DNA of 35,301 bases from JAABYT01 sp041581935 (GTDB lineage Bacteria; Pseudomonadota; Gammaproteobacteria; HK1), in assembly GCA_041581935.1 (NCBI GenBank), contig JBFICP010000003.1, forward strand, positions 1-35,301, in the 5' to 3' direction. The notes under the pieces were generated by a model. The model did not search any database, was not told the origin of the DNA, and saw only the letters and a list, made by a program, of their open reading frames with translations. Positions 7,476-15,612 of this stretch are shown piece by piece. The position numbers and the translations under genes were made by a program. Position 1 is the stretch's first letter. Every line of letters begins with the position of its first letter.

Positions 7476-8603
7476 TCAGCGCTGCGCGGGCGCGCCCGCG
7501 AGCTCCTCGTAAAGCGCCAGCGTTTTCGCGAGCATGGCGGACAGGGCGAAGGGCACCGGTGTTTGTGGGCGTGCCGGGTGCTCGCGAAGCTCGCGCACCC
7601 GCTTGTAGAGGGTTTCCTCGTCCCCGGGGGGGACTCGGCCTTGGGGAAACGCGCCGGCCAGCACTTCGCCGACCCCGCCGTGATCGTAGCCGAGCACCGG
7701 CACGCCCATGCTCAGCGCTTCCAGGACCGTTCGACCGAACGACTCCGGATGTGTCGACAGGGAAAGCACCAGGTCGGAGCTGGCATAAATGTCGCGCATG
7801 TCGTCGCGGTGCCCGGTCAGCGTAACCGGCAGGGCGCGGCTGGCGATCTCGCGTTGCAGGTCTTCGGCGTAGGCTTGGCCGCTGCGGTCCGCGGCGCCGA
7901 CCACCAGCCCGTGAATCGCCTCGTCGTCCGCGGCCAGGCGCGCGATGAGGCGCAGGAATGCCTGGTGGCCCTTTAGGCGCGTGAGCCGCCCGGGCAGCGT
8001 CAGCACGAACTTGTTCTCGAGCTGCGGAAACCGCCGGTGCCAGTCGGTTATCCAGTGCGCGGTGGGCCGGTATCCGGGAGGAAACGCACGCGCGTCGACA
8101 CCGCGGTGAATCACGCGCACGCGCCCCATGTCGACGCGCGGATAGCTCTCGTGCAGGTACTCGCGGATGCTTTCCGAGACCGCGATGACGCATTCACCGC
8201 GCGTCATGATCTCGCTGAAACGATTCACCGAGTAAACGCCGTGGGCGGTGGTTATGAAGCGCGGTCGCCGTGCCGTCGGCATCCCTCGCCAGGCGAGATA
8301 CGCGACCCACGCGGGCACCCGTGAGCGCGCATGCAGGATGTCGACCCGGCGTTGCGCCAGCAGGCGGCGCAGACGCGGCACGAAACGCCAGGTGAGGGGC
8401 GACTTGCGCCCGATCGCCCAGTTGAGATGCTCGCTGCCGGCGGCTTCCAGATCCGCCACCATGCGCCCGCCGCCGGAGATCACCAGGGATCGATGCCCGG
8501 CATCGACCAGCGCCCCGGCCACCACCAGAGTGCCGCGCTCGACACCCCCGCTGTCGAGCTCCGGCACCACCTGCACCACGCTCAGCGCGCGCGCCCCGGC
8601 CAT
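7476..8603 (-). CDS. GT4-family glycosyltransferase, probably LPS core
   Basis: GT-B fold transferase of 375 residues using a nucleotide sugar donor, acting on the cytoplasmic face of the inner membrane. The N-terminus has the acceptor-domain pattern VVQVVPELDSGGVERG. The C-terminal half has LPGRLTRLKGH, the strand SSDLVLSLSTHPESFGRT and the donor-site EALSMGVPVLGYDHGG, characteristic of family 4. The ATG at 8603 overlaps the end of the ELM1-family gene by 22 bases; a GTG just downstream is an alternative. The open frame continues upstream to 9485, but that part is a shadow of the ELM1 gene and has no family similarity. Acceptor and sugar cannot be read from sequence; the neighbours suggest lipid A-core or a related glycan. 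Confidence 0.86.
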   Translation of the reverse strand: MAGARALSVVQVVPELDSGGVERGTLVVAGALVDAGHRSLVISGGGRMVADLEAAGSEHLNWAIGRKSPLTWRFVPRLRRLLAQRRVDILHARSRVPAWVAYLAWRGMPTARRPRFITTAHGVYSVNRFSEIMTRGECVIAVSESIREYLHESYPRVDMGRVRVIHRGVDARAFPPGYRPTAHWITDWHRRFPQLENKFVLTLPGRLTRLKGHQAFLRLIARLAADDEAIHGLVVGAADRSGQAYAEDLQREIASRALPVTLTGHRDDMRDIYASSDLVLSLSTHPESFGRTVLEALSMGVPVLGYDHGGVGEVLAGAFPQGRVPPGDEETLYKRVRELREHPARPQTPVPFALSAMLAKTLALYEELAGAPAQR

Positions 8604-9523
8604 TCGTGCAGAATCCAGTCGGCGCAGCGCCCGGCTTCGTCCAGCGGCGCGGCCGGCGGTGACAGACTCGCCCCCTTGTCCCAGGCGTCGAAGGAAGTGA
8701 CCAGGCCTTGGGCGACCAGACCGTCGCCCAGGTTGCGCTTCGAAGCCCGCTTGTGGCGGCGCGGCATGCTCAGCAGCCCGGTGGCGGCGCCGGCGGTGAG
8801 GGCCTCGTAGAGCATGTTGACGCTGTCCTCGGTGACCCACACGGTGGTGGCGGTGGCGAGCCTGCCCGGCAGCCAGTCGCCATCCACCTCGTCCACGGCC
8901 ACAGTGTCGAGATTCGCACGCCGCAGCGCGCGCAGGTGGGGCAGAAAATCCGCGGGCGTTCGTCGCGACGACACGGCAAACCAGCGGATGCCCGGGTGAC
9001 GGTCGACAATCGCGGTTATCTGCGCCTCGAGCAGCTCGGGTACCCACGGATGTCGTCGCTCGGGACCGCCGATGAGCAGCAGCCCTTCGCTCGGGTTCTT
9101 CTCCTTCGCCGGTCGCATGCGGTTCAGTGCGCCGCGCGTAATCAACAGGTTGGCCCTCGGTGCCAGGCGATCGTGAGCCGGAGCGATGACGAGATCGAAC
9201 CATGCCATCGGCAGTCCCGGCTTCATCAGCACCACGATGCGTCCTCCACGCCGGCGGCGCGCGAGGAGCATGGGCACGTGGGTGGTAGTGCCGGTCCCGA
9301 TGGCCAGATCCGGATTCGGCAGCGACCCGGTGTCGGCACCGCGAAGCGCGCGCCACAGCGCGCTCGAGCGGTGTGCCCGCGGCGTCGATACCGTGTGCAC
9401 CGACAGCGCAGCGCGATCCGCGAGCGCGCTGATGAGACCGTCGCTTTGATTCTCGTGCCCGCGCAGCCCGTCGGCGAAGCGCCACACCACGAGCGGTCGC
9501 GCGGGCTTCGCAACACGCTTCAT
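8582..9523 (-). CDS. ELM1/GtrOC1-family protein, putative nucleoside-sugar-dependent transferase
   Basis: The 313-residue protein matches the family named after plant mitochondrial fission factor ELM1, whose bacterial members occur beside LPS genes. Visible landmarks are an N-terminal DGLRGHENQSDGLISAL, the strand LAIGTGTTTHVPMLLARR, LLLIGGPERRHPW in the middle and TEDSVNMLYEALTAGAATGLL near the C-terminus. The last is the donor-site-like TEDS(V)NM...EA pattern shared with GT-B enzymes. The biochemical role in bacteria is poorly defined, so the transferase label is inference. It starts one base after the msbA stop and overlaps the following glycosyltransferase by 22 bases, so the three genes are almost certainly co-translated. 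Confidence 0.82.
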   Translation of the reverse strand: MKRVAKPARPLVVWRFADGLRGHENQSDGLISALADRAALSVHTVSTPRAHRSSALWRALRGADTGSLPNPDLAIGTGTTTHVPMLLARRRRGGRIVVLMKPGLPMAWFDLVIAPAHDRLAPRANLLITRGALNRMRPAKEKNPSEGLLLIGGPERRHPWVPELLEAQITAIVDRHPGIRWFAVSSRRTPADFLPHLRALRRANLDTVAVDEVDGDWLPGRLATATTVWVTEDSVNMLYEALTAGAATGLLSMPRRHKRASKRNLGDGLVAQGLVTSFDAWDKGASLSPPAAPLDEAGRCADWILHEWPGRAR

Positions 9524-9524
9524 G

Positions 9525-11360
9525 CTAGCTGGCGCCGGCGGCCGCGGCCTCCTCCGCGCGGCGATCGATCTGGAAGCGGTACAGGCTCGCGTACAGAGCG
9601 CTGTGCTCGAGCAGGCTCGCGTGCTTGCCGACGTCGACGATACGGCCCGCGTCCATCACCGCGATATTGTCGGCGCGTTCGATGGTCGACAACCGGTGCG
9701 CAATGACGATGGTGGTGCGTCCCTTGCGCAGCTGCTCGAGGCCCGCCTGGATGTGCTGCTCGGCGATGTTGTCCACCGACGATGTCGCCTCGTCCATGAT
9801 CAGAACCGGCGCGTCCTTGAGAAAGGCGCGCGCGATCGCCAGGCGTTGTCGCTGACCGCCGGACAGGCGCACGCCCTTCTGGCCCACGTTGGTATCCAGA
9901 CCCCGCGGCAGGTTGTCGATGAATTCCATGGCGTGGGCGGCTCTCGCGGCCGCGATGATCGCATCCCGGCTGGCCGAGCCGAGCGGGCCATAGGCGATGT
10001 TCGCAGCGACGGTGTCGTTGAACAGCACGATGTCCTGACTCACGAGCGCGATGTTGGCACGCAGCGATGCGAGGGTGAGCGCGCCGATATCGATACCGTC
10101 CAGATAGATGGTGCCCGAATCGGGCAGATAGAAGCGCGGCACGAGACTCGCGAGCGTGCTCTTGCCGCTGCCGGAGTGCCCGACCAGCGCAAGCGTCTGC
10201 CCGGGCTCCACCGTGATCGAAACGTTCCTGAGCGCAGGCACGTCGCCGCTCTCGTACATGAACGACACGTCGCGAAACTCCAGATGGCCGCGTGCGCGAC
10301 CGATGGTGCGGGTGCCGCGATCGGGCTCGGAAGGCTCGTCGACCAGCGCGAATACGCTGGCGGCGGCGGCGATGCCTCGTTGCAGCAGACCATTGACGCC
10401 GGTGAGGCGCTTGATAGGCGAGAACAGCATCGCCATGGCCGTGAAGAAGCTCACGAATCCGCCGATGGTGATCTCGCCCGTCGCCGAGAGGTGCGCGGCC
10501 AGAAACAGAATCACCGCCAGAGCGATGGAAATGATGACCTGAGCAATGGGTGAGTTGGCGGTAGACGCGGCCATGAACTTCAACTGGAATTTACGCACCT
10601 GCTCGGCGGTCTGGGAAAAGCGGCTTTTCTCATAGCTTTCCCCACCGAAGCTGCGCACAACGTGCTGTCCGTCGATGGTCTCTTCGAGTACGTGCGTGAC
10701 GTCGCCCATGCTTTCCTGAAGGCGATAACTCGTTTGCCGCAGTCGTTTGGTGAAGTACTTCACCGTCAGCACCACGACCGGCGCAGTAATGAAGGTAATC
10801 AGCGTCAGCTGCCATTGCAGATAGAACATCCATGCCAGAAGGCCGATGATGGCGAGCGTGTCGCGCACCACTATCAGCAACACGTTCGACGCCGCCTCAG
10901 TTACCTGAGTCGCATCAAAGGTCACCTTGGAGATGAGCGAGCCGGATGATTTTTTGTCGTAATAGCTCGACGGCAGACTCACCAGCTTGTCGAACATCTC
11001 GTTGCGCAGATCCATGACCACCTTGCCGCCCACCCACGTGAGCGCCATGGTCGTGACAAACGTGGCGATACCGCGCACGACGAACAACAGCACGATCAGC
11101 ACGGACATGAAGCCGACCGCGTCCAGATCCTTCTCGACGAAGCTCCCGTCAAGGGTAGGTTTCAGCAGCGCCGGCAGCGCCGGCTCGGTGGCCGCCAGAA
11201 TCACCATGGTGAAAACCGCCAGCGCGAACATCCGCCAGTAGGGCACGACGTGGCGCAGAAGGCGCAAATAGAGCTCCTTGCCGGTCATCCCTTGAAGCGG
11301 TTGAGCGTCGGAGGTGGCGTCGGTCATTGGCACGAGCGGGCGGCGCAGCTGATCAGTCAT
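9525..11360 (-). CDS. msbA: Lipid A export ATP-binding/permease protein MsbA
   Basis: Half-transporter of 611 residues that flips lipid A-core across the inner membrane as a homodimer. The N-terminal half has six membrane segments, and SSYYDKKSSGSLISKVTFD is the typical coupling region. The ATPase domain has Walker A GHSGSGKS (394-401), signature LSGGQRQRLAIARA (499-512) and Walker B with DEATSSVD (523-530), then HRLSTIERAD. It is about 30 residues longer than E. coli MsbA at the N-terminus. An internal ATG (residue 12 or 25) could be the true start, but the ATG at 11360 overlaps the stop of the zinc-finger gene in ATGACTGA and suits translational coupling. Unlike in enterobacteria, lpxK is not next to it; glycan genes follow. 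Confidence 0.92.
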   Translation of the reverse strand: MTDQLRRPLVPMTDATSDAQPLQGMTGKELYLRLLRHVVPYWRMFALAVFTMVILAATEPALPALLKPTLDGSFVEKDLDAVGFMSVLIVLLFVVRGIATFVTTMALTWVGGKVVMDLRNEMFDKLVSLPSSYYDKKSSGSLISKVTFDATQVTEAASNVLLIVVRDTLAIIGLLAWMFYLQWQLTLITFITAPVVVLTVKYFTKRLRQTSYRLQESMGDVTHVLEETIDGQHVVRSFGGESYEKSRFSQTAEQVRKFQLKFMAASTANSPIAQVIISIALAVILFLAAHLSATGEITIGGFVSFFTAMAMLFSPIKRLTGVNGLLQRGIAAAASVFALVDEPSEPDRGTRTIGRARGHLEFRDVSFMYESGDVPALRNVSITVEPGQTLALVGHSGSGKSTLASLVPRFYLPDSGTIYLDGIDIGALTLASLRANIALVSQDIVLFNDTVAANIAYGPLGSASRDAIIAAARAAHAMEFIDNLPRGLDTNVGQKGVRLSGGQRQRLAIARAFLKDAPVLIMDEATSSVDNIAEQHIQAGLEQLRKGRTTIVIAHRLSTIERADNIAVMDAGRIVDVGKHASLLEHSALYASLYRFQIDRRAEEAAAAGAS

Positions 11361-11562
11361 CTATAAGAGAATAGTCCGCCCCGCAGTAGGGACATTTGGC
11401 AGTGCCGGTCTTCTCGATGGGCAGATAGACCTTCGGGTGCGAGTTCCACAGGCTCATGCCCGGCATCGGGCAACTGAGCGGCAGGTCCTTGCGGGTGACC
11501 TCGTAGCGATTTTCCGCGTTGGCCTCGATGAGTCCCTCGCCCGGGTGGGGGTCCAGTTTCAC
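11353..11562 (-). CDS. Small CHCC-type zinc-finger protein
   Basis: A 69-residue protein with the zf-CHCC pattern: CPMPG (Cys31), SHPKV (His42) and CPYCGADY (Cys57, Cys60). The related domain binds zinc in a mitochondrial complex I subunit (NDUFS6); the role of bacterial members is unknown. The GTG at 11562 is chosen because GGAGG lies eight bases upstream. A longer form from the ATG at 11610 would overlap ilvE and lacks such a site. The gene sits between ilvE and msbA, and its stop overlaps the msbA start by eight bases, so translation of MsbA may depend on it. Conserved placement next to ilvE is seen in other gammaproteobacteria, as far as I recall. Confidence 0.85.
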   Translation of the reverse strand: MKLDPHPGEGLIEANAENRYEVTRKDLPLSCPMPGMSLWNSHPKVYLPIEKTGTAKCPYCGADYSLIDD

Positions 11563-11588
11563 CTTCGATTCCTCCGGGTGCCGCGCCC

Positions 11589-12512
11589 TCACGCGACCGG
11601 CGTCAACCATTCCGAATGCGAGTTCGTGCGCCCGTGCACATGGTCGAAGAATGACTTCTGCAGCTTCTCCGTGACGGGACCGCGGGTGCCGGTACCGATT
11701 GTGCGGTTGTCGAGCTCCCGGATCGGGGTCACCTCCGCGGCGGTTCCCGTGAAAAACGCCTCGTCCGCCACGTACACCTCGTCGCGAGTGAGTCGCTTCT
11801 CGACGAGCGGGATGCCGAGCTCGTCGGCGAGAACCACGATGGTATCGCGCGTCACGCCCTCCAGCGCCGAGGTCAGATCCGGGGTGTACATCGTGCCGTT
11901 GCGCACGATGAAGATATTCTCGCCGCTGCCCTCGGCCACGTAACCCTCGGGGTCGAGCAGCAGCGCCTCGTCGTAGCCGCAGGTGAGTGCCTCCTGCAAC
12001 GCCAGCATCGAGTTCATGTAATTGCCGTTGGCCTTGGCCTTGCACATGGTGATGTTGACGTGATGGCGCGTGTACGAGGAAGTGCGAATGCGGATGCCCT
12101 TCTCCATCGCCTCGGCGCCCAGATACGCGCCCCATTCCCAGGCGGCGACCATAACGTGGGTGGAAAGATTGTCCGCGCGCAAACCCATCCCTTCCGAGCC
12201 GAGAAAGCACATCGGTCGTATGTATGCGGTCTCCAGTCCGTTCTCTCGCACCACCGTGCGCTGGACCTCGTTCAAGGTGTCTTTGTCGTAGGGCATCTTC
12301 ATGCCCAGGATGTGTGCCGAGCGAAACAGGCGATCGGTATGCTCGGTGAGCCGGAAGATCGCGGTGCCGGCGTCCGTTTTGTAGGCGCGCACACCCTCGA
12401 ACACGCCCATGCCGTAATGCAACGTATGAGTCAGCACGTGCACCTTCGCCTCGCGCCATGGCACGAGCTCGCCGTCAAGCCAGATGACTCCATCCCGATC
12501 CGCAAAACTCAT
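11589..12512 (-). CDS. ilvE: Branched-chain amino acid aminotransferase
   Basis: Class IV PLP enzyme that makes valine, leucine and isoleucine from their keto acids with glutamate. From the ATG at 12512 it has 307 residues, matching the E. coli enzyme. The start has GGGGA upstream, and the translation opens MSFADRDGVIWLDGELVPWR. Lys160 in KAKANGNY is the PLP-binding lysine. The class IV signature runs from EALTCGYDEALLLDPEGYV through EGSGENIF. The open frame extends further upstream into glnE, but that part is not family-like. It lies 52 bases downstream of glnE, a known gammaproteobacterial pairing, and 26 bases before the zinc-finger gene, so all are probably one operon. Confidence 0.96.
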   Translation of the reverse strand: MSFADRDGVIWLDGELVPWREAKVHVLTHTLHYGMGVFEGVRAYKTDAGTAIFRLTEHTDRLFRSAHILGMKMPYDKDTLNEVQRTVVRENGLETAYIRPMCFLGSEGMGLRADNLSTHVMVAAWEWGAYLGAEAMEKGIRIRTSSYTRHHVNITMCKAKANGNYMNSMLALQEALTCGYDEALLLDPEGYVAEGSGENIFIVRNGTMYTPDLTSALEGVTRDTIVVLADELGIPLVEKRLTRDEVYVADEAFFTGTAAEVTPIRELDNRTIGTGTRGPVTEKLQKSFFDHVHGRTNSHSEWLTPVA

Positions 12513-12564
12513 CGAACAGTCCCCATCAACATGCCGCCTGATGCCGTCACAAGGCAACGAGAAT

Positions 12565-15468
12565 TCAGTCCTCCATGAGCGCCTGCCAGATACGTAGCAC
12601 GTCCTCGCGGTAATGCTCGAGCGCGCTATCACCCGTCGCGCTCGACTCCTCCTGGAGGGCGAGCGCGTGGACGCGTGCGCGGTACGCACGATAGGCGTCG
12701 GTCAGGAGCTCGACGTCCTCGGTCTTCATCAGGCGGGCCTTCGCGATGCCCTCGAGAAGCCGGATATTGTCGGTGAAGTCCAGATAATCCCCAAGTCGGG
12801 ACGCCCAGCGCAGGGCCGCATATTGGACCATAAATTCGATATCCGCTATACCGCCGGCGTCCTGCTTGAGATCGAATCCACCGCTCGCACCGCTGCCGAG
12901 TTCCCGGCGCATGCGCTCGCGCATCTCGCGCACCTCGCGTTTGAGGCGCACCGGGTCGCGCTCCATGAGCAGCACCTCGCGGCGGATCTCGGCGAAGCGC
13001 GTGGCGAGCGACGGGCTCCCTGCGACCACCCGGGCGCGCACCAGCGCCTGGTGCTCCCAGGTCCATGCCTCTTTGAACAGATAATCCCGCAGCGGCTCCA
13101 CGCCGTTTACCAGCAGGCCCTTGGCGCCGGCGGGCCGCAGGCGGAAATCGAGCGCGTAGAGCGTGCCTTCGGCGGTGGCCGTGGTCAGGTAGTGGACGAT
13201 GCGCTGGCCGAGGCGCGCGAAGAACACCGCGTTGTCCACGCTGCGCTCGCCGTCGGTCTGCTGACGCGTACCATGGCTCGCGTGCAGGAAGACGATGTCC
13301 AGATCCGAGCCGTATCCGAGCTCGATTCCGCCGAGCTTTCCATAGGCGGCGACGGCGAAGGGCGCCGAACGTCGCTCGCCGTCTTCGCCCATGCGTGGCT
13401 CGCCGAAGCGGGCGGCCATGTCGCGCCACGCGAGCGCCAGAACCTTGCGCAGTGAGACCTCGGCGATCGCCGTCAGGTGGTCGCTCACGACCATCAGCGG
13501 CATGACCCGGGAGACGTCCGCAGCAGCGACGCGCAGCACGTTGGCGTGCTTGAACTGGCGAAGCACTTCCATCTCCTGCTCGAGATCCGAGTCAGCGACG
13601 ACCGAGAGGCGTTGATCGATGTCAGATTCCAACGCCGCGGTGTCCAGCGGCGCGTATAGGGACCGCGGATCGAGCAACTCGTCGAGGAGAATCGGATGGC
13701 GCGCGAGCTCGCGGGCTATCCAGGGGCTCGCCGCGCAAAGGCGCACCAGCTGCGAGAGCGCCAGCGGCCGTTCGGCAAGCAACGCGAGATAGGCGCTGCG
13801 CCGCGCAACCGCTTCGACGATGTGAAATACACGCTGCAACGTCGCAAGCGGCTCGGACTGTTGGGCCACGGCGCGCAGCAGATCCGGCGCGAGCCGCGCG
13901 AGACGAGCGCGGCCCCGGGAATCCATCAGCCTGAGAGGATGGCTTTCGCGAATTCGCACGATGTGCTTCCAGGCTTCTTCGGCTTGCGGCTCCGGATAGC
14001 CCTCTGCCGTCAACACCGCGACCGCCTGCTCGGCTTCGAGATTTCCCGACCACAGGGATCTCAGCGCTTCGTTGCCGTCGGTCGTTTCCACGTCACCTCC
14101 GAATACCTGAGAGAACTGTGCGTTGACGCGCTCACGGTGCTGATCAAGTTTTCGGGCAAAGCTCTCCCAGTCCGCAAATCCCATGCCCGCCGCCAGGATT
14201 GCGCGACCGGGGTCGTCGTCGGGCAAGGTATGCTCCTGACGATCGGCGACCTGTTGCAGCCTGTGCTCGGTGGTGCGCAGAAAGCAATACGCGTCGCAAA
14301 GATCTTTCACCGCGTAGGGCGGCAGATGGCCCTGTTCGCCGAGAATACGGATGACGTTGAGAATTCGCCGATCGCGCAGCTTTGGTTGACGACCGCCGCG
14401 CACCATTTGAAACGCCTGCCCGGTGAACTCGATCTCACGGATGCCCCCGGGCCCGAGCTTGACGTTGTCATGAAGTCCCTTGCGCTCGATCTCGTCGGTG
14501 ATCAGATTCTTCATCTCGCGAATGGACTCCAGCGCTCCGAAATCGAAATAGCGCCGGTAAACGAACGGTCGCAGTCGCTTCAGCAACGCTTCGCCGCTAG
14601 CGGCATCCCCCGTGACCGCCCGCGCACGGATGAGCGCGTAGCGTTCCCAGTCTCGGCCGTGGTTCTGGTAGTAATCCTCCAGGGTATCGAAGTTGAGCGC
14701 CATGGGACCGCTCGCACCGAACGGACGCAGACGCATGTCGACGCGGAACACGAAGCCCGCGTCGGTTCGCTCGCTGAGAACCTTTATGAGACGCTGACCG
14801 AGGCGCCGGAAGTACTCGTCATTGGACAACTCCCTGCGCCCGCCGAGCGTCGCGCCGGCTTGCGGAAAACAGAAAATGAGATCGATGTCCGAGGAAAAAT
14901 TGAGCTCGCTCGCGCCGAGCTTGCCGAGCGCCAGCACGAACAGGCGCTGAGGCTCGCCGTCGGATGCGAACGGCTCACCGGTTTCGTCTGCAAGCCATGC
15001 GTGCAAACGGTCGACGCTTGCCCGCAGCACGGCATCCGCGAACGCGGAGGTTTCGCCGAGCGTTTCCTCGAGAGTTGCCAACCTGCCGATATCCCGCCAG
15101 GCGATGCGCACCATCTCGCGGCGCTTCAGCGCGCGCAAGCCGACCATGAGTCCGGCTTCCTCGTTGCAATCCTCGACGATGCGCGCGGTCGTGGTCTGGT
15201 AGCGCCCGGCGCCTGCGTCATCGTAGGCGCGCTCGAGATCGCCGCTGCCCAGCAGCTCGCGCAGCATCTCCGGGTGGCGGCGGCAGTTGAGGGCGACGTA
15301 GTCGCTGCACGCGAGCACCCGGGCGGCGTCTCCGGGCAATTCTTCGAGGGCCGGCAGCCCGTTGTCGACGGCCTGGCGCATCGCCGCGTAGCGCTCGCGG
15401 GCGCTGCGCGAGAGCGCCGCGGGCAGCGCCGCCATCGACTGCTTCACAGCGGAGTCGTCACCGTTCAT
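12565..15468 (-). CDS. glnE: Bifunctional glutamine synthetase adenylyltransferase/adenylyl-removing enzyme
   Basis: Controls glutamine synthetase by adding and removing AMP in response to PII and glutamine. The 967-residue length fits. Two nucleotidyltransferase domains are visible. The N-terminal one (adenylyl removal) has LGKLGASELNFSSDIDLIF around 185-200, followed by DMRLRPFGASGPMALN. The C-terminal one (adenylylation) has AYGKLGGIELGYGSDLDIVF and DFRLRPAGAKGLLVNG. Each is followed by its helical GlnD PII-uridylyltransferase-like domain. The ATG at 15468 gives the expected N-terminus, but there is no good ribosome binding site and the start codon lies in the loop of an inverted repeat. 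It heads the glnE-ilvE-zf-msbA minus-strand run. Confidence 0.96.
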   Translation of the reverse strand: MNGDDSAVKQSMAALPAALSRSARERYAAMRQAVDNGLPALEELPGDAARVLACSDYVALNCRRHPEMLRELLGSGDLERAYDDAGAGRYQTTTARIVEDCNEEAGLMVGLRALKRREMVRIAWRDIGRLATLEETLGETSAFADAVLRASVDRLHAWLADETGEPFASDGEPQRLFVLALGKLGASELNFSSDIDLIFCFPQAGATLGGRRELSNDEYFRRLGQRLIKVLSERTDAGFVFRVDMRLRPFGASGPMALNFDTLEDYYQNHGRDWERYALIRARAVTGDAASGEALLKRLRPFVYRRYFDFGALESIREMKNLITDEIERKGLHDNVKLGPGGIREIEFTGQAFQMVRGGRQPKLRDRRILNVIRILGEQGHLPPYAVKDLCDAYCFLRTTEHRLQQVADRQEHTLPDDDPGRAILAAGMGFADWESFARKLDQHRERVNAQFSQVFGGDVETTDGNEALRSLWSGNLEAEQAVAVLTAEGYPEPQAEEAWKHIVRIRESHPLRLMDSRGRARLARLAPDLLRAVAQQSEPLATLQRVFHIVEAVARRSAYLALLAERPLALSQLVRLCAASPWIARELARHPILLDELLDPRSLYAPLDTAALESDIDQRLSVVADSDLEQEMEVLRQFKHANVLRVAAADVSRVMPLMVVSDHLTAIAEVSLRKVLALAWRDMAARFGEPRMGEDGERRSAPFAVAAYGKLGGIELGYGSDLDIVFLHASHGTRQQTDGERSVDNAVFFARLGQRIVHYLTTATAEGTLYALDFRLRPAGAKGLLVNGVEPLRDYLFKEAWTWEHQALVRARVVAGSPSLATRFAEIRREVLLMERDPVRLKREVREMRERMRRELGSGASGGFDLKQDAGGIADIEFMVQYAALRWASRLGDYLDFTDNIRLLEGIAKARLMKTEDVELLTDAYRAYRARVHALALQEESSATGDSALEHYREDVLRIWQALMED

Positions 15469-15475
15469 GGTGACG
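15456..15475 (-). promoter_or_regulatory. Inverted repeat enclosing the glnE start codon
   Basis: CGTCACC (15456-15462) and GGTGACG (15469-15475) are perfect complements with a six-base loop that contains the glnE ATG. In mRNA this would be a seven-base-pair hairpin presenting the start codon in its loop. Whether it acts on translation is inference; it could be chance in GC-rich DNA. Confidence 0.3.
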
Positions 15476-15540
15476 CAAGTCTATCGGGTATGCCGGCGGG
15501 CGGGTCAAACTCCGGTGCCCGGGTCTGGCCGCGGCGCGGA

Positions 15541-15571
15541 CAAAAAAAGGCCCCGCCGTATGGCGGGGCCT
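15541..15571 (-). terminator. Intrinsic terminator of the groES-groEL operon
   Basis: Read on the minus strand, a perfect 10-bp stem (15571-15562 with 15557-15548) around a four-base loop is followed by seven T residues (15548-15542). It lies 41 bases beyond the groEL stop codon. This is the clearest rho-independent terminator in the window. Confidence 0.93.
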
Positions 15572-15612
15572 GATTCGCGGGCACTCGCCCGGGAACACCT
15601 AGGAATGATGTG

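Noticed and set aside
8604..9485. An apparent 294-residue N-terminal extension of the GT4 glycosyltransferase
   Set aside because: It is the other frame of the ELM1-family gene, rich in Arg and Pro without fold-like patterns; the transferase domain starts at the ATG at 8603.
13696..15573. A 625-codon open frame on the plus strand, antisense to glnE
   Set aside because: It mirrors glnE codon structure in GC-rich DNA, has no recognisable domain or ribosome binding site, and GlnE on the other strand is complete.
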